This document shows, piece by piece, positions 34,591-43,559 of a stretch of 64,000 nt of DNA. The notes below the pieces were generated by a model, which made no database searches, was not told where the DNA came from, and saw nothing but the letters and a program-made list of their open reading frames with translations. Position 1 is the stretch's first letter. Every line of letters starts with the position of its first letter. Origin of the DNA: Streptomyces sp. NBC_01232. Lineage in GTDB: Bacteria; Actinomycetota; Actinomycetes; Streptomycetales; Streptomycetaceae. The stretch covers positions 3,578,501 through 3,642,500 of the forward strand of contig NZ_CP108518.1 in assembly GCF_035989885.1 (NCBI RefSeq), written 5' to 3'. The position numbers were made by a program, and so were the translations under genes.

Positions 34591-36017
34591 GGGCGCGCCG
34601 CAACCCCGGGGGACCTACCCCGTGAACCCGCACCGCCGACGCCTGCGGACTCCGCGGCCGTCCCGCGCAGGGGACCCGCACCGGCGGCGGCCCCGGGACC
34701 TGCAGTCCCGCGGGAGGGCAGCGCCCACCAGGCCGCCAGGCCAATGATCACTCCGGTCAGCACGGTGGACGGCCCCCCGATGTCCGCGTAGAGGAAGTCG
34801 GTCAGCTGCCACACGAACAGCCCGATCGCGATCAGCCCGCAGTCCCTGGCTCCGCCGCCGGAGGCGAGCCTGCGCAGCCCCGCGACCAGCAGGGCCGCCC
34901 AGCCGCCCGCGAGCGCGAGCAGCCCGATCAGGCCCTGCTCGCTCAGGATCAGCAGGTACATGTTGTGCGGGGAGAGCAGCGGCTGGCGCAGGTACGCCTG
35001 CCCCGCGCCGGCGGTGTCGCTGCCCGAGGACAGGCCCAGCGAGGCGTGCCCGTCGCGGTGGGCCGGGAAGCCCTTGAGCCCCACCCCCACCGCGGGCCGC
35101 TCCCGCCACATCGACTCGGCCGCGGCCCACATCGTGTAGCGGTCGGTCACCGACTGGTCGGGGGCGCTGGAGACCTGGGTGATGGAGGTCAGCCGCTCGG
35201 CGACCATCTCCGAGCCGACCCCGAACCCGCCGACCAGGACCACCCCGGCGGCGGCGAGCGCGGCGACCACCTTCAGCGCCCGTTCGATCCCGGCCAGTGC
35301 CATCACCAGCACCGCCGCGCCGAAGGTGGCGATCCACGCACCCCGGCTGAAGGACAGCACCAGCGGCAGCACCAGCGCCAGGGCGCAGCCGGCGGCGATC
35401 CGCCGCAGGCGCCGCGGCAGCCCCGGAGCGAGCCCGGCGGCGGTCGCCACGATCAGCCCGTACGCCACGACGGTGGCCATACCCATGACGTCACCGGGGC
35501 CGAAGGTTCCGACGGCGCGGACGTCCTCGCCCTGGTACGAGGCCCCGGTGTGGGTGGCGTACTGAACGACCCCCACCGCGCCCTGCACCAGCGCCAGGAC
35601 CACGAAGCATCCGGCGGCGAGCCGGAACTCCCCGGCGTCGCGCACCAGCAGCACCACGGCCGCCGGGACGAGGACGAAGACCTGGAGGTAGCGCACGAAG
35701 CCCGGCAGGGCGGCGTACGGATCACCCGCGGTCATCGTGGCGACCGCGAGGCCCGCGGCCGGCGTCCCTAGGACGAGCACGCCCAGCGGGTTCAGCGGCC
35801 GCACCCGGCCGCGCAGCGCCTGCACCGCGCAGGCGAGGACCAGCAGCAGAGAGGCGGCGTCGGCCGGGCCGACCTTCCCGGAGGCGGTCGCGTCCCCGGC
35901 CGGGAGCGGAGCGAGGAGGAACAGCACGGTCGCGGCGAGCGGCAGCAGCGGCCAGTGCCGGCGCAGCAGACCCGGCAGGCCGGGCCGGGTCCACGGCCCG
36001 GGGAGGGCAAGGCTCAT
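34587..36017 (-). CDS. O-antigen ligase/polymerase family membrane protein
   Basis: A 476-residue protein with about 11 hydrophobic segments. A large extracytoplasmic loop carries the Wzy/WaaL-type sequence ERPAVGVGLKGFPAHRDGH and SPHNMYLLILSEQGLIGL, where His and Arg are typical catalytic residues. It likely polymerises repeat units or ligates the polymer to an acceptor outside the membrane. It overlaps both neighbours by 3-4 nt. The C-terminal 45 residues are Gly/Ala/Arg-rich. Confidence 0.86.
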   Translation of the reverse strand: MSLALPGPWTRPGLPGLLRRHWPLLPLAATVLFLLAPLPAGDATASGKVGPADAASLLLVLACAVQALRGRVRPLNPLGVLVLGTPAAGLAVATMTAGDPYAALPGFVRYLQVFVLVPAAVVLLVRDAGEFRLAAGCFVVLALVQGAVGVVQYATHTGASYQGEDVRAVGTFGPGDVMGMATVVAYGLIVATAAGLAPGLPRRLRRIAAGCALALVLPLVLSFSRGAWIATFGAAVLVMALAGIERALKVVAALAAAGVVLVGGFGVGSEMVAERLTSITQVSSAPDQSVTDRYTMWAAAESMWRERPAVGVGLKGFPAHRDGHASLGLSSGSDTAGAGQAYLRQPLLSPHNMYLLILSEQGLIGLLALAGGWAALLVAGLRRLASGGGARDCGLIAIGLFVWQLTDFLYADIGGPSTVLTGVIIGLAAWWALPSRGTAGPGAAAGAGPLRGTAAESAGVGGAGSRGRSPGVAARP

Positions 36018-37543
36018 CAGCTGCCCCCCAGCCGGAAGCGGAAGAAGGAGGCCGCGGTGCGGGCGAGGATCCACAGGTCCTGCCACAGCGACCAGGTGTC
36101 GATGTAGTGGTTGTCGAAGCGGGCCCGGTCCTCGATGGAGGTGTCCCCGCGCAGGCCGTTGATCTGGGCGAGCCCGGTGATGCCGACGGGCATTCGGTGC
36201 CGGGCCTCGTAGCCGGGGTGGACAGTGGAGAACTTGGCGACGAAGAAGGGCCGTTCGGGGCGCGGGCCGACCAGGGCCATGTCACCGCGAACGACGTTCC
36301 ACAGCTGCGGCAGCTCGTCCAGCGAGGACTTGCGCAGGAAGGAGCCGACCGGGCTCATCCCGCGATCGCCCGCCACCGTCCAGCGGGTGGCGGCCTCGTG
36401 CGCGTCGGCGCGCAGGGTACGGAACTTCAGCAGGGTGAAGGGGCGCCCGTACAGGCCGACCCGCTCCTGCCGGAAGATCACTCCCGGCCCGTCCCAGACC
36501 CGCACGGCCAGCGCGCACAGGCCCATCACGGGCGCGGCGGCGAGGAGCGCGATCAGGGCGAGCACGGTGTCGATGCCCCGCTTGGCCCAGCGCTCCAGCG
36601 GCCGGGCCGGGCGCGGCAGCAGCGGCTGCACGGCGTACCCCCACAGCTGGTCGGCGGGGTGCGCCACCCGCATGCCGGTGACCTTGGCGGTGCCGGCCGG
36701 GTCCGCGAGCCACAGCCGGCAGCCGTGGTCGTGGAAGAGCCGGACCAGGGAGGCGGTGCGCTCGTCGGCCTCCGGGGGGCGGGTGAACACGGCGTGCCCG
36801 ACGGAGTTCTGGATGACCGCGCGCCGGATGTCCTCGTGGGTGGAGAGCAGCGGCAGGGTGCCGTCGCCCTCGGCGGGCGCGTAGCCCACGACGGGATCCG
36901 CAAGTCCGACCGGGCGCAGCCCGAACTCGGGGCGGCCGTGCAGGGCGGCGGCCACCGCGCTCGCCCCGGCGCCGGGTCCGACGACGAGGGCGGAGGCGGG
37001 CCACCGCAGCGCCGCACGGCGCTGGAGCTGGTTGGCGAGGCCACGGCCCGCGCACGCCAGTACGACCTGGAGGCAGACGGCGGTGAGCAGCGCGCTCCAG
37101 CCCATGGCCCGGGCCGGGTCCACGGCGGCCGTGACGGCGGCGACCGAGCACCACAGGACGGCGGACCGTCCGGCCAGCACGGGCAGTTCGAGGAGCGCGG
37201 AGGGTGCGAGCCGCGGCCGGTAGAGCCCGGCCTGTGCGTGCAGCGCGGCGAGCAGGAGGGGGGCCGCGGACAGGACGGGCAGCGCCGCTGCGGGCAGGGT
37301 CGTCGCGGTGAGTACGGCCGCCAGCGCGTCGGCGGTGAGCAGCGGGAGCACGCGCCCGCGGCGGCGGACCCGCCGCGGGCGCAGGGCGGTGCGGGCCTGG
37401 CCGGTCCTGGGCCCGCGCGGGGGGTGGATGGCGGTCGCCGAACGGCGGGCCGCCGCGGGGTGCACGGGCGCGAAGGCGCTGCCACCGGTGGGCCCCGTAC
37501 CGCCCTGCCCGGTGTGCCGGGCGGGTGCGCTGTCCATCGTCAT
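36017..37543 (-). CDS. Polyprenyl glycosylphosphotransferase (priming sugar transferase)
   Basis: A 508-residue WbaP/CpsE-type enzyme. Hydrophobic helices and a CoA-binding-like fold span about residues 60-300. The catalytic bacterial sugar transferase domain follows, with KRGIDTVLALIALLAAAPVM, FRQERVGLYGRPFTLLKFRTL, SFLRKSSLDELPQLWNVVRGDMALVGPRP and RMPVGITGLAQINGL. It transfers the first sugar-1-phosphate onto undecaprenyl phosphate, starting repeat-unit assembly. It overlaps the ligase and upstream GT4 genes. Confidence 0.92.
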   Translation of the reverse strand: MTMDSAPARHTGQGGTGPTGGSAFAPVHPAAARRSATAIHPPRGPRTGQARTALRPRRVRRRGRVLPLLTADALAAVLTATTLPAAALPVLSAAPLLLAALHAQAGLYRPRLAPSALLELPVLAGRSAVLWCSVAAVTAAVDPARAMGWSALLTAVCLQVVLACAGRGLANQLQRRAALRWPASALVVGPGAGASAVAAALHGRPEFGLRPVGLADPVVGYAPAEGDGTLPLLSTHEDIRRAVIQNSVGHAVFTRPPEADERTASLVRLFHDHGCRLWLADPAGTAKVTGMRVAHPADQLWGYAVQPLLPRPARPLERWAKRGIDTVLALIALLAAAPVMGLCALAVRVWDGPGVIFRQERVGLYGRPFTLLKFRTLRADAHEAATRWTVAGDRGMSPVGSFLRKSSLDELPQLWNVVRGDMALVGPRPERPFFVAKFSTVHPGYEARHRMPVGITGLAQINGLRGDTSIEDRARFDNHYIDTWSLWQDLWILARTAASFFRFRLGGS

Positions 37544-38727
37544 CGGCTGATGCGCTCCTGGTTCAAGGGCCGGGGCCTGCCCAGCAGTTCGTGGTACAGG
37601 CCGGTGACCGCGTCCGTGGTCCGCTGCACGTCGAAGTCGGTCCGGGCGTGCTGCCTGGCCTGCTCACCGAGTTCGGCGAGGAGCCGCGGTTCGGCGAGCA
37701 GCCGTCGCAGGGACTCGGCCAGGGCCGTCGGGTCCTCCGGCGGCACCAGGCACAGGCGTCCCTGGCCGGGCGGCAGGCTCTCCCTGGCACCGCTGACGTC
37801 GGAGACCAGGACCGGGCGGCCACAGGCCATGGCTTCGAGCGGGGCGAGCGCCATGCCTTCCCACCGCGACGGCAGTACAACGAGATCGGCGGCCCGAAGC
37901 CACGGTCGGATGTCGTCGGCGGCGCCGGCGAAGAGCACTCCGGGCGGCGCGGCGCGGCGCAGCCGTTCGGCGTCGGGGCCGTCCCCGACGAGGGCGAGGC
38001 GGGCCCCGGGCACGGCGGCCCGCAGCTCCGGCCAGGCCCTGAGCAGGATGTCCTGCCCCTTCTGGGGGCAGATCCGGCCCACGCACACGGCGAGCGGCGT
38101 GCCGGCGGGGAGCCCGGCGAGCAGCGGCAGTTCGGCGCGTGCCCGGGCCCGGTCCCGGTCGGGGTCCGGGCCGCCGGGGCGGAAGTGGTCGAGGTCCACG
38201 CCGTTGCGGATCACCGACCAGCGGGCGGTGATCCCCCCGGTCTCGCCCGCGCGGCGTTCCGCGTCGCTGACGCAGAGCACCCGGTCGGCCCAACGGGCCC
38301 CGTAGCGCTCCCAGCGCAGCGCGAGCGCCGCGGTGGCGCCGCCGACCGCGTCGAAGGACCAGGCGTGGGGCTGGAAGACGGTGGGTACGGTGCCCCGGGC
38401 GGCGAGCCGTCCGGCCAGTCCGGCCTTGGCGCTGTGGGTGTGCAGGAGGTCGGGCCGCACCTGGCGGATCATCTTCCGGGCGCCGATGATCTCGGCGGGC
38501 AGGGCGGGCCCGGGGGCCCGCCCGGCGCGCCAGGTGAGCACCTCGGCCCCGGCCGCCCGGGCGGTGTCGCCGAGCGTGCCGCCGGGCGGACATCCGACGA
38601 CGGCGCGCAGGCCTTCGGCGGTCTGTGCGCGGACGAGGTCGGTGACGACCCTGGCCACACCGCCGTCGACGGGCTGTACGAGATGGAGGACGGTCGGGGG
38701 CTGTGCCGCCCGAGGTTGACTGGGCAC
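37540..38727 (-). CDS. Glycosyltransferase family 4
   Basis: A 395-residue GT-B enzyme and the first gene of the operon. N-terminal LHLVQPVDGGVARVVTDLV, then LLHTHSAKAGLAGRLAA, the donor-binding AVCVGRICPQKGQDILLRAWP and PSRWEGMALAPLEAMACGRPV. GTG 38727 fits the family N-terminus, with AGGAG about 11 nt upstream. It lies 19 nt after the DUF3344 gene, so the two may be co-transcribed. Confidence 0.9.
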   Translation of the reverse strand: MPSQPRAAQPPTVLHLVQPVDGGVARVVTDLVRAQTAEGLRAVVGCPPGGTLGDTARAAGAEVLTWRAGRAPGPALPAEIIGARKMIRQVRPDLLHTHSAKAGLAGRLAARGTVPTVFQPHAWSFDAVGGATAALALRWERYGARWADRVLCVSDAERRAGETGGITARWSVIRNGVDLDHFRPGGPDPDRDRARARAELPLLAGLPAGTPLAVCVGRICPQKGQDILLRAWPELRAAVPGARLALVGDGPDAERLRRAAPPGVLFAGAADDIRPWLRAADLVVLPSRWEGMALAPLEAMACGRPVLVSDVSGARESLPPGQGRLCLVPPEDPTALAESLRRLLAEPRLLAELGEQARQHARTDFDVQRTTDAVTGLYHELLGRPRPLNQERISR

Positions 38728-38746
38728 GTGGAGTGGTCTCCTGCGT

Positions 38747-39838
38747 TCAGCGGCGCGCGTCTGTCTGAACGAAGAGCACACCGAGGAAATGACCCTGACT
38801 TTCACCCGTGAACCTGAAGCTCAGGCTGCGGGCACCACCGGACAGGGCGGGACTCAGGTCGAACACGTCCGCGTCATATCCGAGATTATTCATATGTTCG
38901 GGCTGCCGCACGAACGACTGATCGCCGAATTCCGTGATCGTGGAATTCATAACATCATTAAAAGGATTTTCTCCGTCACTGAGACTCACCCGACGCCCAC
39001 TGTCGGCCGTCACGGTGAGTGAGTCCCCGAGGGTGCCGCGGTCCCCGTCGTACGCGACGACCCCGGCCCGGCCCGCGGATCCGGCCGGGGCGTCCAGCCC
39101 CTCGATCTCGACCGTTCCGTCACCGGCACGGGCGGCGAGCGACTCGAAGCCGTCCCACACCGAGATCCGGCGCAGCGGCTCCTGCGGGTGCTCGTAGGCG
39201 ACGACCAGCGTCCAGCCGCCCCAGGCCCCCACCTCGGAATGGCCCATGGCGATGTTGAGCTGGGCCACCGTCCACATGCCGGCGCCGCCCTTGCGGACCA
39301 GCGGGGTCACATCGGCGGAGGCCTGGTAGGCATCACTGCCCGCGTCCGTGCGGTGGCCCATCACCGTGTCGGCCAGGACCTCCTTGTACGCGCCGCCGGG
39401 CTCGGCGACCAGCACCCGGCCGTTGTCCTGCGGCGGCTTCTGCTCGCCCACCCGCAGGTTCCCGCCCCAGTAGAGACGGGCGTACGAGACCTTCGCGCCC
39501 TGCGGGACCTTGAGCTCGGCCCGGGTGGAGTTGTAGGTGTCCGGATCCTTGTCGACCTCGCTGTAGAACATCTCGAAGTCGCTGTTGACCCCGGCCGCGC
39601 CCTTCTTGACCTCGGCGCACGGCTCGGCCTGCGGGGACTGCTCCTTGCGGCAGCTGATTCCGGAGTTGGAGGCACGCACCAGCCCGCCGTGCTGCACGGC
39701 CTGGTAACGCTGGGTGAACGGGACCCGGGGCAGTTCCCTGGGAGCGGGAGCCGCCGCCCATGCCGCCGGGGCGTTCACGGAAAGGGTGAGGCAGGACAGC
39801 AGACCGAGCGTGCCGAGGATTCTGCGGGAGGAACCCAT
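38747..39838 (-). CDS. Secreted DUF3344 domain protein
   Basis: A 363-residue secreted protein. A signal peptide (RRILGTLGLLSCLTLSVNAPAAWA) precedes a beta-rich domain typical of DUF3344: KVSYARLYWGGNLRVGEQ, WTVAQLNIAMGHSEVGAWGGWTLVV, and a C-terminal LGYDADVFDLSP...GHFLGVLFVQTDARR. Two Cys near the N-terminus (SCRKEQ...EPCAEV) may pair. GGAGAC precedes the ATG. It stands between the polysaccharide operon and the chaplin genes, so a surface-layer role is plausible but unproven. Confidence 0.82.
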   Translation of the reverse strand: MGSSRRILGTLGLLSCLTLSVNAPAAWAAAPAPRELPRVPFTQRYQAVQHGGLVRASNSGISCRKEQSPQAEPCAEVKKGAAGVNSDFEMFYSEVDKDPDTYNSTRAELKVPQGAKVSYARLYWGGNLRVGEQKPPQDNGRVLVAEPGGAYKEVLADTVMGHRTDAGSDAYQASADVTPLVRKGGAGMWTVAQLNIAMGHSEVGAWGGWTLVVAYEHPQEPLRRISVWDGFESLAARAGDGTVEIEGLDAPAGSAGRAGVVAYDGDRGTLGDSLTVTADSGRRVSLSDGENPFNDVMNSTITEFGDQSFVRQPEHMNNLGYDADVFDLSPALSGGARSLSFRFTGESQGHFLGVLFVQTDARR

Positions 39839-40012
39839 GACCCTGTCTCCATTTTCGATCAAGGGGACAAAACAGGAGTGAACTTTGTCAGAACTCGGGC
39901 CGGAAATCACGTCGGACTCGCCCGTACGGCCTTTTGGGCGATAACACGCACCCTCGTACTGGGCGGGTCGTTATCGGATGCACCATTGTTCGAACCGAAA
40001 GGAAATACGGAG

Positions 40013-40267
40013 ATGAAGAAGGGGCTGGTGCGCGGCACCACCGTCGCCGTGGCGGGCGCCGCAGTGCTGATGGGCGGCGCGGGCCTCGCCTCCGCGGACG
40101 GCGGGGACGGCGCGACGGCGCACGGCATCACCGCCGGGTCCCCCGGCGTCCTGAGCGGCAACCTGCTCCAGGTGCCCGTCGACGTCCCGGTGAACGCCTG
40201 CGGCCTCACCGTGAACGTGATCGCCCTGCTGAACCCCTCGTTCGGCAACACCTGCATCAACGCCTGA
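40013..40267 (+). CDS. Short chaplin
   Basis: An 84-residue precursor: a Sec signal peptide ending near ASADG, then one chaplin domain with SPGVLSGNLLQVPVDVPVNACGLTVNVIALLNPSFGNTC. The two conserved Cys and the NVIALLNP core are intact. Chaplins are amyloid-forming hydrophobins that coat aerial hyphae and lower surface tension. AAAGGA precedes the ATG. The 174-nt upstream region is divergent with the DUF3344 gene and contains a CGATAAC/GTTATCG inverted repeat at about 39939-39976. Confidence 0.93.
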   Translation: MKKGLVRGTTVAVAGAAVLMGGAGLASADGGDGATAHGITAGSPGVLSGNLLQVPVDVPVNACGLTVNVIALLNPSFGNTCINA

Positions 40268-40310
40268 CGTCAACCGTGCTGCCCGAAACGCCCGCATCCG
40301 AGTGAAGCCA

Positions 40311-40339
40311 CGCAACCCGAACCGGGACCGCGGCGTTGA
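40311..40339 (+). promoter_or_regulatory. Putative sigma-BldN-type promoter of the first rodlin
   Basis: CGCAAC (40311-40316) is followed after 17 nt by CGTTGA (40334-40339). This resembles the CGTAAC/CGTTGA pattern I recall for developmental sigma factor BldN, known to control chaplin and rodlin genes. The same block precedes the second rodlin at the same distance. Confidence 0.45.
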
Positions 40340-40384
40340 TCCGGGTGCTCCACTACCGGGCAATCCTGCAAAAAAGGGACGACA

Positions 40385-40795
40385 ATGATCAAGAAGATGA
40401 TGGCCTCGGCCGCGGTTGCCGCCTCGGTCGTGGGCATCGGTGCCGCCATGGCGCCGCAGGCGATGGCCATCGGGAACGACAACGGCATCAACACCGCCAA
40501 CGGCAACAACGCCGCGCAGATCTACGGCAACCAGGCGACCTACGGCAACATGAGCCCGCAGATGGCGCTGATCCAGGGCTCGTTCAACAAGCCCTGCATC
40601 GCCCTGCCCGCGAAGGCCAACGTGCAGTCCGTGCTGGCCCTGATCAACGTCGGCGTCCAGGACATCCCGGTCCTGTCCAGCCCGCAGAACCAGCAGTGCA
40701 CCGAGAACTCCACCCAGGCCAAGGGCGACGAGGCTCTCTCGCACATCCTCAGCAACATCCCGGTCCTCTCCGGCAACGTCTCGAACGGCAGCTGA
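40385..40795 (+). CDS. rdlA: Rodlin
   Basis: A 136-residue secreted rodlin. A signal peptide (to MAIGN) is followed by the rodlin domain with NGNNAAQIYGNQATYGNMSPQ, two Cys ([17 protein letters not shown]) and the C-terminal [18 protein letters not shown]. Rodlins align chaplin amyloid fibrils into the rodlet layer of aerial hyphae and spores. The symbol is by family; the assignment as rdlA versus rdlB is arbitrary. Confidence 0.93.
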   Translation: MIKKMMASAAVAASVVGIGAAMAPQAMAIGNDNGINTANGNNAAQIYGNQATYGNMSPQMALIQGSFNKPCIALPAKANVQSVLALINVGVQDIPVLSSPQNQQCTENSTQAKGDEALSHILSNIPVLSGNVSNGS

Positions 40796-40810
40796 CCGAG
40801 GCCCGCGCCA

Positions 40811-40848
40811 GCGAGGCCGTCGCACCCTCCGGGTCGCGGCGGCCTCGC
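40811..40848 (+). terminator. Terminator after the first rodlin
   Basis: GCGAGGCCG pairs with CGGCCTCGC, and the loop itself can pair further. It lies 15 nt after the rodlin stop. Confidence 0.65.
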
Positions 40849-41047
40849 CGCATGTAAGGCCGGGAAGCTCCCCGGCCACCGGAATTGTCGATATGAATAC
40901 GTCGGCACCCAGAATTCGGACCGGACTTCGGTACGAGCATCGGGGTGAATTACCGACAGGCCGTCGAAATTACGCGGTTTCTTTTCCCCGGACCGCTCGT
41001 TGTTAATTCTGCAGTGGACACGCCTCTGCGGGAAGGAAAGAAATCAA

Positions 41048-41281
41048 ATGACGTACAAGAAGGCAGTGGTGCTGGCCGCCGGCGCTCTGATGCTCGCCGG
41101 TGCAGCCTCCCCCGCCATGGCCGACGCGGCCGCCGACGGAAAGGCCGTGGGTTCCCCCGGCGTCCTGTCCGGCAACCTGCTCCAGGTGCCGGTCCACGTC
41201 CCGGTCAACGTCTGCGGCAACACCGTGAACGTCATCGCGCTCCTCAACCCGGCGTTCGGCAACACCTGCGTCAACGCCTGA
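41048..41281 (+). CDS. Short chaplin
   Basis: A 77-residue precursor with a signal peptide ending near AMADA and one chaplin domain (SPGVLSGNLLQVPVHVPVNVCGNTVNVIALLNP...NTC). GGAAGGAAAG lies before the ATG. The mature part closely resembles ChpE/ChpH-type short chaplins, and the NVCGNTVNV core is identical to that of the minus-strand copy at 43175-43414. Confidence 0.93.
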   Translation: MTYKKAVVLAAGALMLAGAASPAMADAAADGKAVGSPGVLSGNLLQVPVHVPVNVCGNTVNVIALLNPAFGNTCVNA

Positions 41282-41402
41282 CGAAGCGCTTGTGCCCGCA
41301 AGGGCAAGCCTCCTCGGAGTGGCCTCGGAGTGCACGGCGGTGCACTCCGAGGCCACCTCCGATTCCACACCGGCCCTGGCGCCGGTAGACAGGGAAGGAC
41401 CC

Positions 41403-42551
41403 ATGCGACAGGTACTGAGCCGACAGGTACTGGGCAAGGGGATGCTCACAGCAGCAGCCGCGTCGAGTCTGCTGTCGATCGCGACCGGCGCGGCCTACGC
41501 GCACCCCGGGGCGACGGCCGAAGCCTCGCACTCTCCGGGCGTGCTGGCCGGAAACAGCGTCTCGGTACCGATCACCTTCGCACCGAACGTGTGCGGCAAC
41601 AGCGTGGACGGTGGTGCGGCGCTCAACCCTGCGATGGGGAATACGTGCGCCACCAGCACCGGCTCGCACACGGACGACGGCCACGACTACGGGCGCTACC
41701 TCAGCCCCGAGAACGCCGAGGCCCTGGAGCGCTACCTCGAGGAGCGCGAGGGCCGCCGCGCGGTGCCGGCGCAGCGCCACGAGTCGCCGCGCCACGCGGG
41801 CGGGTACGAGCAGCCCCGGCAGGAACAGGCCGGGCACGATCGGCCCCGGCGCGAGGGACCGCGGCACGCGAAGCCCCGCCAGGAGGAGCCGCGCCACGAG
41901 GGCGGTTACGGCGGTCCCGGCGAGGAGCGCGGCAAGGAGGAGGAGTGCGACGACCACCCCGGGTCCGCTCCGCCGCCCCCGCCGGCGCACCACGCTCCGC
42001 CGGCGCCCGAGCAGCCGCACCCCATGCCGGAACCGGTGGACGAGCACCCGGCCCCGCTGCCCGCCCCGGAACCGGTCCAGGAGGTGGAGGCGCCTCCCGC
42101 ACCTCCTGCTCCGCAGCCCCCGGCCGAGGAGGCCCCGGTTCCGCTCCCCGCCCCGGAGCCCGCCCCGGCACCGGCCGAGGAGCCCGCGCACACGCTGCCG
42201 GCCCCCGCCCCCGGCCCTGCCCCCGTGATGGAGGAGGGCCCCGCGCCCGGGCCGCCGCACGGGAGCCTGCCCGTGGAGCACCCGGCTCCGGCGCCCGAGG
42301 TCGTACAGCCTCCGGCCGACCAGCCGCCCGCCCCTCCCGCGGGTGACACCTCGGTCGAGCTCCCCCCGGCGCCGACCCCCGCCCCGGCCCCGGGGCCCGC
42401 TCCCGCGCCGCCGGCGGCCCCCGCTCCGGCGCACGTGACGGGGCCCATGCTGGCCGAGACCGGCGCGGGCCAGCCCGCGGCCGCGGCGGCCCTCGCCACC
42501 GCCCTGATCCTGGGTGGCGCCATTCTGTACCGGCGGTCGCGCATCTCCTGA
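41403..42551 (+). CDS. Sortase-anchored long chaplin with a single chaplin domain
   Basis: A 382-residue protein. A signal peptide (about residues 1-33) is followed by one chaplin-like domain (42-83) with Cys64 and Cys82. A charged Glu/Arg/His-rich segment (100-190) comes next, then a Pro/Ala/Glu stalk of about 150 residues. The sortase signal LAETG (350-354), a hydrophobic helix and a basic tail end the protein. Known long chaplins carry two chaplin domains before LAxTG; this one has a single, somewhat divergent domain (SVPITFAPNVCGNSVDGGAALNP). It should be linked to the cell wall by a class E sortase and tether chaplin fibrils. Confidence 0.88.
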   Translation: MRQVLSRQVLGKGMLTAAAASSLLSIATGAAYAHPGATAEASHSPGVLAGNSVSVPITFAPNVCGNSVDGGAALNPAMGNTCATSTGSHTDDGHDYGRYLSPENAEALERYLEEREGRRAVPAQRHESPRHAGGYEQPRQEQAGHDRPRREGPRHAKPRQEEPRHEGGYGGPGEERGKEEECDDHPGSAPPPPPAHHAPPAPEQPHPMPEPVDEHPAPLPAPEPVQEVEAPPAPPAPQPPAEEAPVPLPAPEPAPAPAEEPAHTLPAPAPGPAPVMEEGPAPGPPHGSLPVEHPAPAPEVVQPPADQPPAPPAGDTSVELPPAPTPAPAPGPAPAPPAAPAPAHVTGPMLAETGAGQPAAAAALATALILGGAILYRRSRIS

Positions 42552-42579
42552 CCGGCAATACCGGTAATCAGAAGAATAT

Positions 42580-42612
42580 CGGCCGGAGAATCCTCGTCGG
42601 ATTCTCCGGCCG
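42580..42612 (+). terminator. Terminator after the long chaplin
   Basis: A 14-bp perfect stem (42580-42593 with 42599-42612) with a 5-nt loop, 28 nt after the stop codon. Confidence 0.75.
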
Positions 42613-42742
42613 CTGTCATGCCCCCGTCCTTAACCGCGTGCGCGTTCGCGTTTCCGCAGCGGCCGGGAATCGTTACCCAGGGCGAAAGTGGCGCGACGGT
42701 CGCCACTGACGCCTCTGTCAACGAAAGAAGAGGATTTCGATT

Positions 42743-43090
42743 ATGAAGCTCACGAAGGTCGCCGCTGTCGTCGTCGGCTCCGTCGCCGCGCTCGGCGCCT
42801 CCACCACCGCCTTCGCCGCCGAGCCCACGGCCGCGATGCCCCCCATGAGCCTGACCGGAGGGGTGACCGAGACGCTGAACGCCGTCGGGCCCGTCTCCGA
42901 GTCCCTCCCGCAGACCGTGGGCAACGGACTGGCCGAGCAGGGCGACACCGTCAACAAGGTCGTGGGCACCGCCCAGAAGGTCAACAAGGTCCGCAACGAC
43001 GTACCGGGCACCGTGCTCGGCCTCGCGAACGGCGCCACCCAGTCGTCCCCCATGCTCGGCGGCGTGAAGCTCAACGGCGGCCAGGGCTGA
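42743..43090 (+). CDS. Uncharacterised small secreted protein
   Basis: A 115-residue protein. A signal peptide (MKLTKVAAVVVGSVAALGASTTAFAA) is followed by an 89-residue mature part with no Cys and repeated Val/Asn/Gly (GNGLAEQGDTVNKVVGTAQKVNKV). It ends LGGVKLNGGQG. GAGGA lies upstream of the ATG. It is not a chaplin or rodlin, but its position between them suggests a part in the same surface layer. I do not recognise a named family. Confidence 0.8.
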   Translation: MKLTKVAAVVVGSVAALGASTTAFAAEPTAAMPPMSLTGGVTETLNAVGPVSESLPQTVGNGLAEQGDTVNKVVGTAQKVNKVRNDVPGTVLGLANGATQSSPMLGGVKLNGGQG

Positions 43091-43119
43091 GCCGTCCCGG
43101 CTGACCACCCGCCGACACG

Positions 43120-43157
43120 ACTGTGGGCGCCACCGGCAAGGCCGGGGCGCCCACAGT
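43120..43157. terminator. Bidirectional terminator between convergent surface-protein genes
   Basis: ACTGTGGGCGCC pairs with GGCGCCCACAGT, with a second inner CCGGC/GCCGG stem. It is placed midway between two convergent stop codons. Confidence 0.75.
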
Positions 43158-43174
43158 TGGTTGTTCGGCCGACC

Positions 43175-43414
43175 TCAGTGGTTGAGGCAGACGTTGCCGA
43201 ACGCGGGGTTCAGCAGGCCGATCACGTTCACGGTGTTGCCGCAGACGTTGACCGGGATGTGCACCGGCACCTGGGCCAGGTTGCCGGACAGGACGCCGGG
43301 GGAACCCACGGCCGCACCCTCGGCCGACGAGTCGGCAACGGCGGAGCCGGCGGCGCCGGCCGCGGCGAGACCAGCGGTGGCCAGGACCAGGGCGGCCTTC
43401 TTGGCAGAGTTCAT
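43175..43414 (-). CDS. Short chaplin
   Basis: A 79-residue precursor: signal peptide MNSAKKAALVLATAGLAAAG..., then a chaplin domain SPGVLSGNLAQVPVHIPVNVCGNTVNVIGLLNPAFGNVC. Both Cys are present. AGAAGG precedes the ATG. It is the only chaplin in the locus on the minus strand. Confidence 0.93.
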   Translation of the reverse strand: MNSAKKAALVLATAGLAAAGAAGSAVADSSAEGAAVGSPGVLSGNLAQVPVHIPVNVCGNTVNVIGLLNPAFGNVCLNH

Positions 43415-43559
43415 GGGAAGTGCACCTTCTGTTCGATGTTCTGCCCCGAACCGGGGCTCACACCGAGCGAAACGGTCCAGCTTCCCAGACGACACGGCCA
43501 CGCGCACGATGAGACCTGTTCGGCTCAATTGTCGTAACCATCCGACGGGTTCGCGGCTG

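Noticed and set aside
32230..34791. 853-residue plus-strand ORF opposite the deacetylase and flippase genes.
   Set aside because: Spans several real genes on the other strand and has Gly/Asp/Gln-rich shadow composition.
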